A DNA stretch of 64,000 nt from Ga0077560 sp046330435 (GTDB taxonomy: Bacteria > Actinomycetota > Thermoleophilia > Miltoncostaeales > Miltoncostaeaceae). Below, in pieces: positions 1 to 7,705 of the stretch. The DNA is taken from NCBI GenBank assembly GCA_046330435.1, contig JAXLST010000018.1:55721-119720 (forward strand), in the 5' to 3' direction. Every line of letters begins with the position of its first letter. Within the stretch, counting starts at the first letter, position 1. A program made the translations under genes and the position numbers. The notes beneath the pieces are model-generated. The model was given only the letters and a program-made list of their open reading frames with translations. It was not told the origin of the DNA and searched no databases.

Positions 1-1
1 C

Positions 2-949
2 GTCTTCGCGCCGAGGGCCGCCGTGGTGCTGGCGTTCCTGCTCGTGTTCGGGCTGGCGGGCGGGTGGATCCTCGCGGGCAGGATGCTGGCCCCCCTGACC
101 CGCATCACGGACGCCGCCCGCATGGCGGAGCGCGGGTCCCTGTCGCACCGCATCCGGCTGGACGGCCGCCGCGACGAGTTCCGTGAGCTGGCCGACGCGT
201 TCGACGCGATGCTCGCGCGGCTGGAGGCCCACGTCGCCGAACAGCAGCGGTTCGCCGCGAACGCCTCCCACGAGCTGCGCACCCCGCTGGCGATCACGAA
301 GGCGCTCCTGGACGTCGCCCGGGACGACCCGGACCGCGACGTCGCCGTGCTCCTGGAGCGCCTGGAGGCGGTGAACGTCCGCGCGATCGAACTGACGGAG
401 GCGCTGCTGATGCTGAGCCGCGCCGACCGCCGGTCGTTCACCCGGGAGTCCGTGGACCTCTCGCTGCTGGCGGAGGAGGCCACCGAGACCCTGCTGCCGC
501 TGGCCGCCGAACGCCGGGTGGCCATCGAGACCTCCGGCGGTCCCGCCGTGAGCACCGGCTCCCGCGCGCTGCTGCTGCAGCTCTGCATGAACCTGGTGCA
601 CAACGCGGTCGTCCACAACCTCCCCGGCGGCGGCACGGTGCGGGTGACCGTGGGCGCCCACGGGGGCGGCGCGACGATCAGCGTCGAGAACACCGGCCCG
701 GTGTTGAGCCCGGAGACGGTGGAGACGCTCACCGAGCCGTTCCGCCGGGGTGCCGACCGCGCCCGCGCCGGGCACGCGGGTGTGGGCCTGGGCCTCGCGA
801 TCGCCGAGCGCATCACCCGCGCCCACGACGGCACGCTCGCCCTGCTGCCCCGTCCCGGCGGCGGGCTGCGCGCCACCGTGCGGTTGCGGCCGGCGGACGC
901 CCATGCGGCGAGGACGGGCGACGGCACGCCGGCGACCGCCCGCCGATGA
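2..949 (+). CDS. Sensor histidine kinase, 5' end cut by window edge
   Basis: This is the C-terminal ~315 residues of a membrane sensor kinase. The frame is open from base 2, and the GTG at 23 lies inside the transmembrane segment, so the true start is upstream of the window. In order: one TM helix (about the first 25 residues), a HAMP linker, a HisKA dimerisation/phosphotransfer domain with a canonical H-box (NASHELRTPLAI), and a HATPase domain with the N-box (CMNLVHNAVVHN) and the GVGLGLAIAERI G-box. It should autophosphorylate and pass phosphate to a response regulator, presumably encoded upstream and not visible. The ligand cannot be inferred because the sensor part is missing. Confidence 0.9.
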   Translation, partial: VFAPRAAVVLAFLLVFGLAGGWILAGRMLAPLTRITDAARMAERGSLSHRIRLDGRRDEFRELADAFDAMLARLEAHVAEQQRFAANASHELRTPLAITKALLDVARDDPDRDVAVLLERLEAVNVRAIELTEALLMLSRADRRSFTRESVDLSLLAEEATETLLPLAAERRVAIETSGGPAVSTGSRALLLQLCMNLVHNAVVHNLPGGGTVRVTVGAHGGGATISVENTGPVLSPETVETLTEPFRRGADRARAGHAGVGLGLAIAERITRAHDGTLALLPRPGGGLRATVRLRPADAHAARTGDGTPATARR

Positions 950-1037
950 TTCCCGCGCACGCGGCGGGTCGGAACGGCAGGGGCGCGATCCCCGCTCCGG
1001 GGGGATCGGGCGATGCGACGAGCGAGGAGGCCCGCCA

Positions 1038-1610
1038 GTGGTGATCTACTCGATGGGCGTGTCGGCGGACGGGTACATCGCCGGGCGTGACGGGAGCTTC
1101 GACTGGGGGGCGCCGGACGAGGAGCTGTTCCGGTTCCACATCGAGCGCACCCGCGAGCTCGGGTGCTGCCTGCTGGGCCGCCGGCTCCACGAGACGATGC
1201 TGGTGTGGGACACGGACCCGAGGTTCCGCGAGGAACCGCTCGACGCCGAGTTCGCCGACGTGTGGTGCGCCCTGCCGAAGGTCGTCTTCAGTCGCACCCT
1301 CGAGCGCGTGCAGGGCAACGCCCGCCTCGCGAGCGGACCGCTGGCCGAGGAGGTCGCCGCGGCACGGGCCGCCACCGGCGAGGACATCCAGATCGGCGGC
1401 GCCGGCCTGGCCGCCGATGCCGTCCGTCTGGGCCTGGTGGACGAGATCCGCATGTTCCGGTACCCGGTGATCGTGGGCGGCGGCACGCCGTTCCTGCCGC
1501 CGGTCACCCGGGACGTGCATCTCGAGCTCGCCGAGACGCGGACGTTCGGCTCGCGGGTGGTCTTCGAGCGCTACCGGACGGTGCGCGACGACCCGGACCC
1601 GTCGGCGTGA
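1038..1610 (+). CDS. RibD_C / dihydrofolate reductase-like family protein
   Basis: 190 residues. The start was set at GTG 1038 because GAGG(AGG) sits 8 nt upstream (1022-1030); the upstream extension of the open frame is not coding-like. The protein resembles the RibD C-terminal / DHFR-like reductase fold: an N-terminal strand followed by SADGYIAGRDGSFDW, a central LLGRRLHETM segment where the family binds NADPH, and a C-terminal GGAGLAADAVRLGLVDEIRM segment followed by a PVIVGGGTPF loop. These stand-alone proteins are usually of unknown substrate; a true role in folate or riboflavin synthesis is not shown. It follows the kinase at 2-949 with an ~88-nt gap. Confidence 0.85.
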   Translation: MVIYSMGVSADGYIAGRDGSFDWGAPDEELFRFHIERTRELGCCLLGRRLHETMLVWDTDPRFREEPLDAEFADVWCALPKVVFSRTLERVQGNARLASGPLAEEVAAARAATGEDIQIGGAGLAADAVRLGLVDEIRMFRYPVIVGGGTPFLPPVTRDVHLELAETRTFGSRVVFERYRTVRDDPDPSA

Positions 1611-1636
1611 GCCGTCCGGCCGCGGGGTGAGGAAGA

Positions 1637-1723
1637 CGGAGGGGGTGGGATTCGAACCCACGTCAGGCTTTCACCTGAGACGGTTTTCAAGACCGTTGCC
1701 TTCGGCCGCTCGGCCACCCCTCC
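1637..1723 (-). tRNA. tRNA-Ser(UGA)
   Basis: Read on the minus strand this folds as a class II tRNA: acceptor GGAGGGG pairs with CCCCTCC, the T-loop is GTTCGAATC, there is a long variable arm, and the anticodon loop CTTGAAA gives anticodon TGA. The discriminator base is G, as expected for serine. No CCA is encoded. A -10-like TAGGGT lies just upstream at about 1734-1739. Confidence 0.95.
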
Positions 1724-1814
1724 GGGTGGCGGAACCCTAGTACGCGGGCCCGTCGCCGGGCATCGCACGCGGCGGCTTCCGGGGCCGCGGGGCCGTCGCT
1801 ACACTGCCCGCCGG

Positions 1815-1904
1815 GGAGAGGTGGCCGAGTGGCTGAAGGCGCCCGCCTGCTAAGTGGGTATCGGGGGTTGACCCCGATCGAGGGTTCGAATCCCTCCCTC
1901 TCCG
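1815..1904 (+). tRNA. tRNA-Ser(GCU)
   Basis: Class II tRNA: acceptor GGAGAGG with CCTCTCC, D-arm GGCCGAGTGGCTGAAGGC, anticodon loop CTGCTAA (anticodon GCT), a long variable arm (TCGGGGGTTGACCCCGA) and T-loop GGTTCGAATCC. Discriminator G1904. It is divergent from the tRNA-Ser(UGA) gene with ~91 bp between them. A -10-like TACACT lies at 1800-1805. Confidence 0.95.
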
Positions 1905-1998
1905 TACCTCTGTGAGCGGCGCCCCCGGGGGCGCCCCCGGATCGGGACGTTCGCCCGTTCGGACGGGACGAACCCCGGCATCCGGCCGGGGGCCCGGC

Positions 1999-3138
1999 AT
2001 GGCGGATCTGGCACACTCCCGCGCCATGGAATCCCTGCTCGCATCCCTCTCCGAGACCTATGACGGCCTCGATGACGCCGTCTCGGTGATCGACCGCGAC
2101 CTGCGCCTGGTGTACGTCAACGACGCGTTCTGCCGGCTGGTCGGCTGGCCGCGGCCGGTGCTGCTGGGGGCGGAGCCGCCCATGCCGTGGTGGACCGCGG
2201 AGGAGGGCGAGCGGGCCGCGGGCCTCATGCGGCAGCTCATGGACGGCGGGGAGATCTCCGGGCCGTCCGAGGAGCGCGTGTACAAGCACCGCACGGGCCG
2301 CGAGATGCCGGTGAGCATCCGCAGCTCGCTGCTGCGCGACGACCGGGGCAACGTCGCTGCGCTGGTCGCGATCACCAGCCCCACCGGCGAACCCGAGGAG
2401 GCGCCGGCACCGGCGGACTCCCTCCGCGCGGAGCGGGAGCAGCTCGCCCGGGCCGAGCAGGCCCAGCGCGTCGCCGCCCAGACCACCGCCGCCATCGCGC
2501 AGGAGCTTGAGACCCCCCTGGCGGTCATCCGCGACACGGTCGCCTCGCTCGGCGACGCCCTGTCGGGAAGCGAGCACGCCGCGGCGGTCACGGCGATCTC
2601 CGGTGCCGTGGACCGCATCGCCCAGACCACGAAGGACCTGCTCGCCGCCGTCGACGCGCCCGCGTCGCAGCCGGCGGTGGACGGCGGCCCGGTGGACCTG
2701 CGCCCCATCACCCTCAGCGCGCTCGCCGAGCTGGGCCACGAGGCCGACCGGCGCGGCGTGCGCCTGCGCGGCGACGTCGGTCCGTCGGCCGTGGTCGCCG
2801 GTGACGCGACCCGCCTGCGCCAGGCCCTCGACAGCCTCGCCGCGAAGGCCCTGCGCCGCGCACCCCAGGGGTCCGAGGTGTTCATCGGCCTGAAGTCCGG
2901 CGGCGGCTGGGCGATCCTCGACGTCGAGGACCGCGGCCCGGACCTGGACGACGCCGGCCGCGAGGCCCTGTTCACGACACTTCCGCCCGAGGGCACGGGG
3001 GTGGGCCTGGCGATCGCCCGGTCCGCGGCGCGCGCCCACGGCGGGGAGCTCGACGCGATCGCGCAGCCCGAGGGCGGCCTGCTGCTGCGGCTCACGCTGC
3101 CGCTCGCCGAGGACGGCCCGGCGCCCTCCCGCAAATAG
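1999..3138 (+). CDS. PAS-domain sensor with degenerate histidine-kinase module
   Basis: 379 residues from ATG 1999; ATG 2026 is an equally likely start. The N-terminal ~120 residues form a PAS domain (SVIDRDLRLVYVNDAFCRLVGW). A short coiled segment leads to a HisKA-like helix and a HATPase-like domain ending in GTGVGLAIARSAARAHGG. The H-box reads AIAQELETPLAVI: the phospho-acceptor His is replaced by Gln (residue 168 from 1999). The N-box Asn is also lost (LDSLAAKALRRAP) and the second Gly of the G1 box is Asp (DRGPDLDD). No TM segment is visible, so it is likely cytosolic. It probably acts as a pseudokinase or signalling scaffold rather than an active kinase. Confidence 0.8.
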   Translation: MADLAHSRAMESLLASLSETYDGLDDAVSVIDRDLRLVYVNDAFCRLVGWPRPVLLGAEPPMPWWTAEEGERAAGLMRQLMDGGEISGPSEERVYKHRTGREMPVSIRSSLLRDDRGNVAALVAITSPTGEPEEAPAPADSLRAEREQLARAEQAQRVAAQTTAAIAQELETPLAVIRDTVASLGDALSGSEHAAAVTAISGAVDRIAQTTKDLLAAVDAPASQPAVDGGPVDLRPITLSALAELGHEADRRGVRLRGDVGPSAVVAGDATRLRQALDSLAAKALRRAPQGSEVFIGLKSGGGWAILDVEDRGPDLDDAGREALFTTLPPEGTGVGLAIARSAARAHGGELDAIAQPEGGLLLRLTLPLAEDGPAPSRK

Positions 3139-3198
3139 CGGGAGGCGTCGCCCCGCGACGGGGTGACGGGCGTCCGGGACCCGCCTTAGGATCCCGCC

Positions 3199-3822
3199 AT
3201 GATCAGGAACCACCCCTCCTGCGGCGGCTGGATCGAGGTGGTCTGCGGCCCCATGTTCAGCGGCAAGAGCGAGGAGCTCATCCGCCGCCTGCGGCGGGCC
3301 GAGATCGCCGGCCAGCGCGTCCTCATCGCGAAGGCGCAGATCGACGACCGCTACGACATCTCGCACGTGGTGAGCCACAGCGGCCACCGCATCCGCGCGG
3401 TGGGGGTGGAGGACCCGGCCAGCATCGAGCGGTACGCCGACGGCTGCGACGTGGTCGGCATCGACGAGATCCAGTTCTTCGACCCCAGCGTCGTCGAGAC
3501 GTGCGTGCGCCTCGCCGACCGCGGCCTGCGGGTCATCGCGGCGGGCCTGGACACCGACTTCCGGGCGGAGCCGTTCGGCCCCATGCCGGAACTGCTGGCC
3601 CGGGCGGAGATCGTCGACAAGCTGCAGGCCGTGTGCCACCGCTGCGGCGGGCCCGCGACCCGCACCCAGCGGCTGGTCGACGGCCGGCCCGCGCCCTTCT
3701 CGGGCGACACGATCCAGGTGGGCGCCCTCGACGCGTACGAGGCCCGGTGCCGCGGCTGCTTCGAGCCCGGCGAGGACCTCCTGGCGGTCGCCGACCCGCA
3801 GCGGGCCACCGCCACCACCTGA
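3199..3822 (+). CDS. tdk: Thymidine kinase
   Basis: 207 residues, normal for bacterial type II thymidine kinase, which phosphorylates thymidine to dTMP in the salvage pathway. Visible signatures: the P-loop GPMFSGKS (residues 17-24), the DEIQFF Walker B/catalytic segment (89-94, catalytic Glu90), the lasso region, and two zinc-binding cysteine pairs (CHRCGG and, further on, CRGC). The start at ATG 3199 is preceded by TAGGAT at 3187-3192 with only 6 nt between, which suggests a leaderless mRNA. It stands alone between the PAS protein and the TfoX-like gene. Confidence 0.95.
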   Translation: MIRNHPSCGGWIEVVCGPMFSGKSEELIRRLRRAEIAGQRVLIAKAQIDDRYDISHVVSHSGHRIRAVGVEDPASIERYADGCDVVGIDEIQFFDPSVVETCVRLADRGLRVIAAGLDTDFRAEPFGPMPELLARAEIVDKLQAVCHRCGGPATRTQRLVDGRPAPFSGDTIQVGALDAYEARCRGCFEPGEDLLAVADPQRATATT

Positions 3823-3844
3823 CAGCCCGGGGGCGCCGGTGCCG

Positions 3845-4201
3845 ATGGAGAAGCCCGGCCCGGAGCTCGTCGCCCTGTTCGACCGTGTCCTGCCCGACGC
3901 CCCCGGGGTGGAGCGGAAGAAGATGTTCGGGATGCCCGCCGCATTCGTGAACGGCAACATGTTCCTGGGGGCGATGGGCGGGATCCTGATCCTGCGCCTC
4001 CCGCCCGACGCGCGCGCCGCGCTCATGGACCTGGGCGGCGAGCCGTTCGCCCCGCGCGGGCCCGTCATGCGCGAGTACGTCGCCCTTCCCGAGAAGCTGC
4101 TTGGCGACGAGGAGTTCGTCCGTGCGTGGGCCGTGCGGTCCGCGGAGTTCGCCGGGGCGCTGCCGCCGAAAACTCCCAAGCCGCGCAGGAAGAGCGCGTA
4201 G
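3845..4201 (+). CDS. TfoX N-terminal-domain protein
   Basis: 118 residues from ATG 3845 (GTG 3839 is in frame just upstream). It matches the TfoX/Sxy N-terminal domain in length and pattern: RKKMFGMPAAFVNGNMFLGA followed by a conserved LRLPP segment and the late YVALPEKLL motif. The family takes its name from a competence regulator, but short single-domain members like this one are common and of unknown role, so competence should not be assumed. A low-complexity basic tail (PPKTPKPRRKSA) ends the protein, 40 nt before the tRNA-Arg gene. Confidence 0.8.
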   Translation: MEKPGPELVALFDRVLPDAPGVERKKMFGMPAAFVNGNMFLGAMGGILILRLPPDARAALMDLGGEPFAPRGPVMREYVALPEKLLGDEEFVRAWAVRSAEFAGALPPKTPKPRRKSA

Positions 4202-4241
4202 AGCCTGGTATCCTCCCCGTCCGGCCCGGAAGGGTCGGCGT

Positions 4242-4315
4242 GCGCCAGTAGCTCAGCCGGATAGAGCGTCGGTCTACGAAACCGAAGGTCACAGGTTCGA
4301 GTCCTGTCTGGCGCG
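4242..4315 (+). tRNA. tRNA-Arg(ACG), intact; integration target
   Basis: Acceptor GCGCCAG pairs with CTGGCGC, D-arm GCTCAGCCGGATAGAGC, anticodon loop CTACGAA (anticodon ACG), T-arm ACAGGTTCGAGTCCTGT. A -10-like TATCCT lies at 4209-4214. From C4274 in the anticodon loop onward the sequence is duplicated at 27545, so the 3' half of the present gene probably came from an integrated element that restored the tRNA. Confidence 0.95.
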
Positions 4316-4544
4316 CTTCGAGAACCCCTTGAGAGAGGGGTTTTCGTCGTTCTCGGGCGGTTTAGTCGGCCCTTGCGGGTGTCAGGGTGCCAGCGAGGGG
4401 TCAACAGGAGCCGCTCGATCGAGAGCCGATCCAGAGGGCGCCTCCGTCCCTGGGGTATGGGCCTGCCGTTCAGGCCCCTACCTGTACCGGTCGCGCCGTG
4501 CGGGATTTCGGAGTGCCGACCTGCGGCCATGTGACGCGGCCCTT
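4274..4544 (+). repeat. Left copy of the ~270-bp direct repeat (att-like)
   Basis: This stretch is repeated at 27545-27814 with only scattered mismatches (better than about nine in ten identical by eye). It starts precisely in the anticodon loop of tRNA-Arg, includes the tRNA 3' half and its terminator hairpin, and runs ~220 bp further. No gene is visible in the part after the tRNA. The precise start inside a tRNA is the mark of site-specific integration. The 3' part may be the conserved end of the element. Confidence 0.85.
4323..4344 (+). terminator. Rho-independent terminator after tRNA-Arg
   Basis: AACCCCT and AGGGGTT form a stem around loop TGAGAG and run into four T's. It sits 8 nt after the tRNA and is duplicated with a longer A/T stem at 27592-27614. 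Confidence 0.75.
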
Positions 4545-4653
4545 CGGAGGGTAGTCGGGGCGTCGCCCCAGCGGAGGCGCGCACCGGCCCGGTTGCTCCT
4601 GTGCTCTGAGGCCGGGATACGGATCCTCGGGGCGTGTTGCCATGATGGCGGTC

Positions 4654-5328
4654 ATGCGCATCCTTGTGATCGAGGACGAGTTGCCGCTCGCCGAGCTGAT
4701 ACAGACGGGCCTTCGGTCCGAGGGGCTGCTCGCCGACACGGCGGATCGCGGGGAGGATGCGTTGTGGATGGCGGCCGCCTCGCCGTATGACGTGATCTGC
4801 CTGGATGTGAACCTGCCGGGGATCGACGGCTTCGAGACATGTCGGAAGCTGCGTGACCAAGGCGTCGATGTGCCGATTCTGATGCTCACGGCGCGGGACG
4901 CGGTGGGAGATCGGATCACCGGGCTGGAGACCGGGGCGGACGACTACTTGGTCAAGCCGTTCGACTTCGGGGAGTTGGTCGCGCGCCTGCGTGCGCTGGC
5001 TCGCCGGCCCCCCGTGCGGGATCCGGAGCGACTCGTGGTCGGAGACCTGGTGATGGATCCAATCGGCCGCACACTGACGCGCGCGGAGACACCGATCGAG
5101 CTTTCGGTCAAGGAGCTCCAGATATTGGAGCTCTTCATGCGCAATCCCGGGCAGGTGCTGACCCGCCTGCAGATCCTCGAGGGGGCCTGGGATCAGGGCT
5201 ACGAACACCGGTCGAACGTGATCGATGTCTACGTCCGGTACCTGAGGGAGAAGATCGACCGGCCGTTCGGTCGTGCGACGCTGGAGACGGTTCGCGGCGC
5301 GGGGTACCGCCTGCGCGTCGACGCGTAG
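4654..5328 (+). CDS. OmpR/PhoB-type response regulator
   Basis: 224 residues from ATG 4654 (ATG 4642 is in frame; a CATGAT box lies 7 nt before 4654). Receiver domain, residues 1-118: acidic pair E7/D8, phospho-acceptor D51 (CLDVNLPG), T79 and K101. The winged-helix DNA-binding domain, about 125-222, ends in VDVYVRYLREKID and GAGYRLR. It is a close paralogue of the regulator at 20460 (same length and shared GEDALWMAA and LREKIDRPFG segments). The likely partner kinase at 5353 is encoded convergently and their stops are 24 nt apart, an unusual arrangement for a pair. Confidence 0.92.
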   Translation: MRILVIEDELPLAELIQTGLRSEGLLADTADRGEDALWMAAASPYDVICLDVNLPGIDGFETCRKLRDQGVDVPILMLTARDAVGDRITGLETGADDYLVKPFDFGELVARLRALARRPPVRDPERLVVGDLVMDPIGRTLTRAETPIELSVKELQILELFMRNPGQVLTRLQILEGAWDQGYEHRSNVIDVYVRYLREKIDRPFGRATLETVRGAGYRLRVDA

Positions 5329-5352
5329 GCGGCACCCCGCCACGCGGAGGGG

Positions 5353-6717
5353 TCATGCCAGCGGCAGTGTGAAGGCGGTGACCGCGCCGCAACCGGAACC
5401 GTTGCTCGCGGTGACCGTCCCGCCCTGAGCGGTCACCAGTGCCGCCACGATCGCCAGCCCGAGTCCGCCGCCCTGCCGGACACCCACCGCCTGGGAGAAC
5501 CTGTCGAACGCATGGGGGAGGAACTCCGGCGGGTAGCCGGGACCATGGTCGTGGACGCTGATCCGCACGTGGGAGCTCGAGACGCGCGCTTCCAGTTCGA
5601 TGTCGCCCTCACCGTGGCGGATGGCGTTGGTGATGATGTTGTCCATGATCTGGGCGGTTCGATCCGGGTCGGCGAGGACCACGGCCCCGCCCGGGATGTC
5701 CTGGCGGATGCGGATCGTCCTGTCGCCGGCCTCGGCGCTGTTGCGCGCGATCGCGCTCTCCAGCAGGTCGTGGACCTCGACTGGGGCCGGCCTGATGGGG
5801 AGGCCGCCCTGATCGGCGCGGGCCAGCATCAGCACGTCCTCGGAGAGACGGGCCAGGCGTCGGGCGTCGCCCCGGGCCTCCTGCACGACGTGCAGCAGTT
5901 CGCGGTGGTCGAGGTCCTGCCGGAGGGCGACGTCCAGGCGCGTGAGGAGGATGCTCACGGGGGTCCGCAGTTCATGGCTGGCATCCGCGACGATGCGGCG
6001 CTCCTGCTCGACGGCGCGCTGGAGGCGCCCGAGCAGCTCATTGAGGGTGACCGCGAGCCGGTCGAGTTCGTCGCGGGTGCCGGGAACCGCGAGCCGATCG
6101 TGGAGGTCGCCGGTGCCGATTGCAGCGGCCTGCGCCCGCATGGCTTCGACCGGTCGCAGGGCGGCGCGCGCCACGCGGTATCCCGCGACGCTCGCGACGA
6201 TCAGCGCCAAGGGCAGCGAGAGGCCCAGGATCACCGCGAGGCGGTGCAACGTCGTTTCCCGGTCGTCGCGGGGCTCTGCGATCGCCGCGACCCGCCCGCC
6301 GGGGATCGGGAACGCCCGGACCCGGGCGCCGTCGGTCAGGCCCGGCAAACGTGTCCGGGTCAGCATGATGGGGGCGGCTGCCGCGCGCCGCACATCCTGG
6401 GCCGCCATCAGCCGACCTCCGGCGAGCTGCGTTGAGGTGGCGACAGGCGCTCCGTCCCGGCCGTAGATCTGCAGGAGCGGTTCACCTGCGCGCGCCAAGA
6501 TCGCTTCCGGATCCGGGGCATTGCGCGCCAGGAGGACGATCTGCCCCTGCCGGTCCGCGAGCTCCTCGTCGATCCGGGAGTCGACGCCCTGCCGGAACAC
6601 CAGGTAGACCAGCACCCCGGTGACCGCCAGCGCAATGGCAACGACCACCGCGAACACCGCGGTGAGCCTGATGCGGATCGGGGTTCCGGGCCCTCGGAGT
6701 GCACGGTTGGGGCGCAT
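5353..6717 (-). CDS. Membrane sensor histidine kinase
   Basis: 454 residues from ATG 6717 (GAGGA ~9 nt upstream). Layout: short basic N-terminus, TM1 (~16-40), an extracytoplasmic sensor of ~120 residues, TM2 (~165-185), HAMP, HisKA with VADASHELRTPVSILL, and HATPase with the N-box MDNIITNAIRHGEG, the DHGPGYPP G1 box and GGGLGLAIVAALV. It should be an active kinase. It faces the response regulator at 4654 tail to tail. The membrane and sensor layout resembles the kinase at 21134, so the two systems probably arose from a common pair. Confidence 0.92.
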   Translation of the reverse strand: MRPNRALRGPGTPIRIRLTAVFAVVVAIALAVTGVLVYLVFRQGVDSRIDEELADRQGQIVLLARNAPDPEAILARAGEPLLQIYGRDGAPVATSTQLAGGRLMAAQDVRRAAAAPIMLTRTRLPGLTDGARVRAFPIPGGRVAAIAEPRDDRETTLHRLAVILGLSLPLALIVASVAGYRVARAALRPVEAMRAQAAAIGTGDLHDRLAVPGTRDELDRLAVTLNELLGRLQRAVEQERRIVADASHELRTPVSILLTRLDVALRQDLDHRELLHVVQEARGDARRLARLSEDVLMLARADQGGLPIRPAPVEVHDLLESAIARNSAEAGDRTIRIRQDIPGGAVVLADPDRTAQIMDNIITNAIRHGEGDIELEARVSSSHVRISVHDHGPGYPPEFLPHAFDRFSQAVGVRQGGGLGLAIVAALVTAQGGTVTASNGSGCGAVTAFTLPLA

Positions 6718-6780
6718 CCGGGCATCCTCACATGGACCGGGGCGTCCGGCCGACCCGTGCCGGCCGGACGACATCACGGC

Positions 6781-7599
6781 TCAGGCCGGCTCGACGGAGC
6801 GTTCGGTGCGGTCGACGCCGGTGATGCTCAGGAACGCGACGGTTCCGAGGATCGCGGTGAGGAACACCAGGCTCGTGGCCGTCGTGCCGATGCCAAGACC
6901 GCCGTCGGCGCGGGCCTGGGAGAGGTAGTCGCCGATCGATGCCCCCAGGGGGCGGGTCAGGATGTAGGCCGCCCAGAACGCGGCGACCGCGTTGAGCCCG
7001 AGACGGAAGTGGGCGACCGCGATGGCGGCGATGCCTCCGGCGAAGATCAGCGCCGAGGTCGCAAAACCGAGGCCGAGGCGCTCCGCCATCAGATCACCCG
7101 CGGCCGTGCCCAACGCGAACGTGAACAGGATCGCCAACCAGTAGAAGCCCTCGCGGCGGCGCGTGAAGATCGTGTGGATGGAAAGGGTCCGTTCAACGGC
7201 GAACCACGCCGCGAACGTCACCGTCAGGGCGGCGGCGAACACCAGTGTGGTCGTCACCAGCGAAACGCCGATGTTGTCGGTCAGGTTGTCGGTGATGAGG
7301 GTGCCGACGACGCTGATCAGCACGACCGCCGCCCAGTAGACCCCGGGCACGTATCGGGTCAGCCGGAACTGGGCGGCGAGGGCGATCGCCAGGGCCGCGC
7401 TCATCACCCACGTGGTCCCGCCGAGGCCGAAGCCCAAGGTGCTGTTCAGATAGTCGGCGAACGTCTCACCGACGGTGGTGGCGAGCACCTTGATGACCCA
7501 GAAATAGAGGGTCACCTCCGGGACCTTGTTCAGCATGCGGCGGCCGAACGTCCGCGGCGCTGGGGTGTCGGACGACACCACGGTGGACCGTTCCGTCAC
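6781..7599 (-). CDS. DUF347 (COG4705-type) multi-pass membrane protein
   Basis: 272 residues from GTG 7599, chosen because GGAGGA lies 6 nt upstream; the longer upstream frame lacks such a signal. After a short N-terminus comes the family signature KVPEVTLYFWVIKVLATTVGE, repeated in weaker form later (TRREGFYWLAILFTFALGTAAGDL), as expected for DUF347 repeats. About 8-9 hydrophobic segments are visible. The family is an uncharacterised membrane protein, so no substrate is proposed. It lies upstream of the kinase at 5353-6717 on the same strand with a 63-nt gap and may be cotranscribed with it. Confidence 0.82.
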   Translation of the reverse strand: MTERSTVVSSDTPAPRTFGRRMLNKVPEVTLYFWVIKVLATTVGETFADYLNSTLGFGLGGTTWVMSAALAIALAAQFRLTRYVPGVYWAAVVLISVVGTLITDNLTDNIGVSLVTTTLVFAAALTVTFAAWFAVERTLSIHTIFTRRREGFYWLAILFTFALGTAAGDLMAERLGLGFATSALIFAGGIAAIAVAHFRLGLNAVAAFWAAYILTRPLGASIGDYLSQARADGGLGIGTTATSLVFLTAILGTVAFLSITGVDRTERSVEPA

Positions 7600-7705
7600 A
7601 GGTTTCCTCCAGGAGTGGGTTGCACGGTCCCGTCGACGCTGAACGGGCCACATGAACCACATATGAGTCGACCCGCTCATCGAGGCCTCATCCGCGGTCG
7701 GTCTG

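Noticed and set aside
1687..5343. 1218-codon open frame on the minus strand
   Set aside because: It runs antisense over tRNA-Ser, the PAS gene, tdk, the TfoX gene and the regulator; open frames of this length occur by chance at this GC content.
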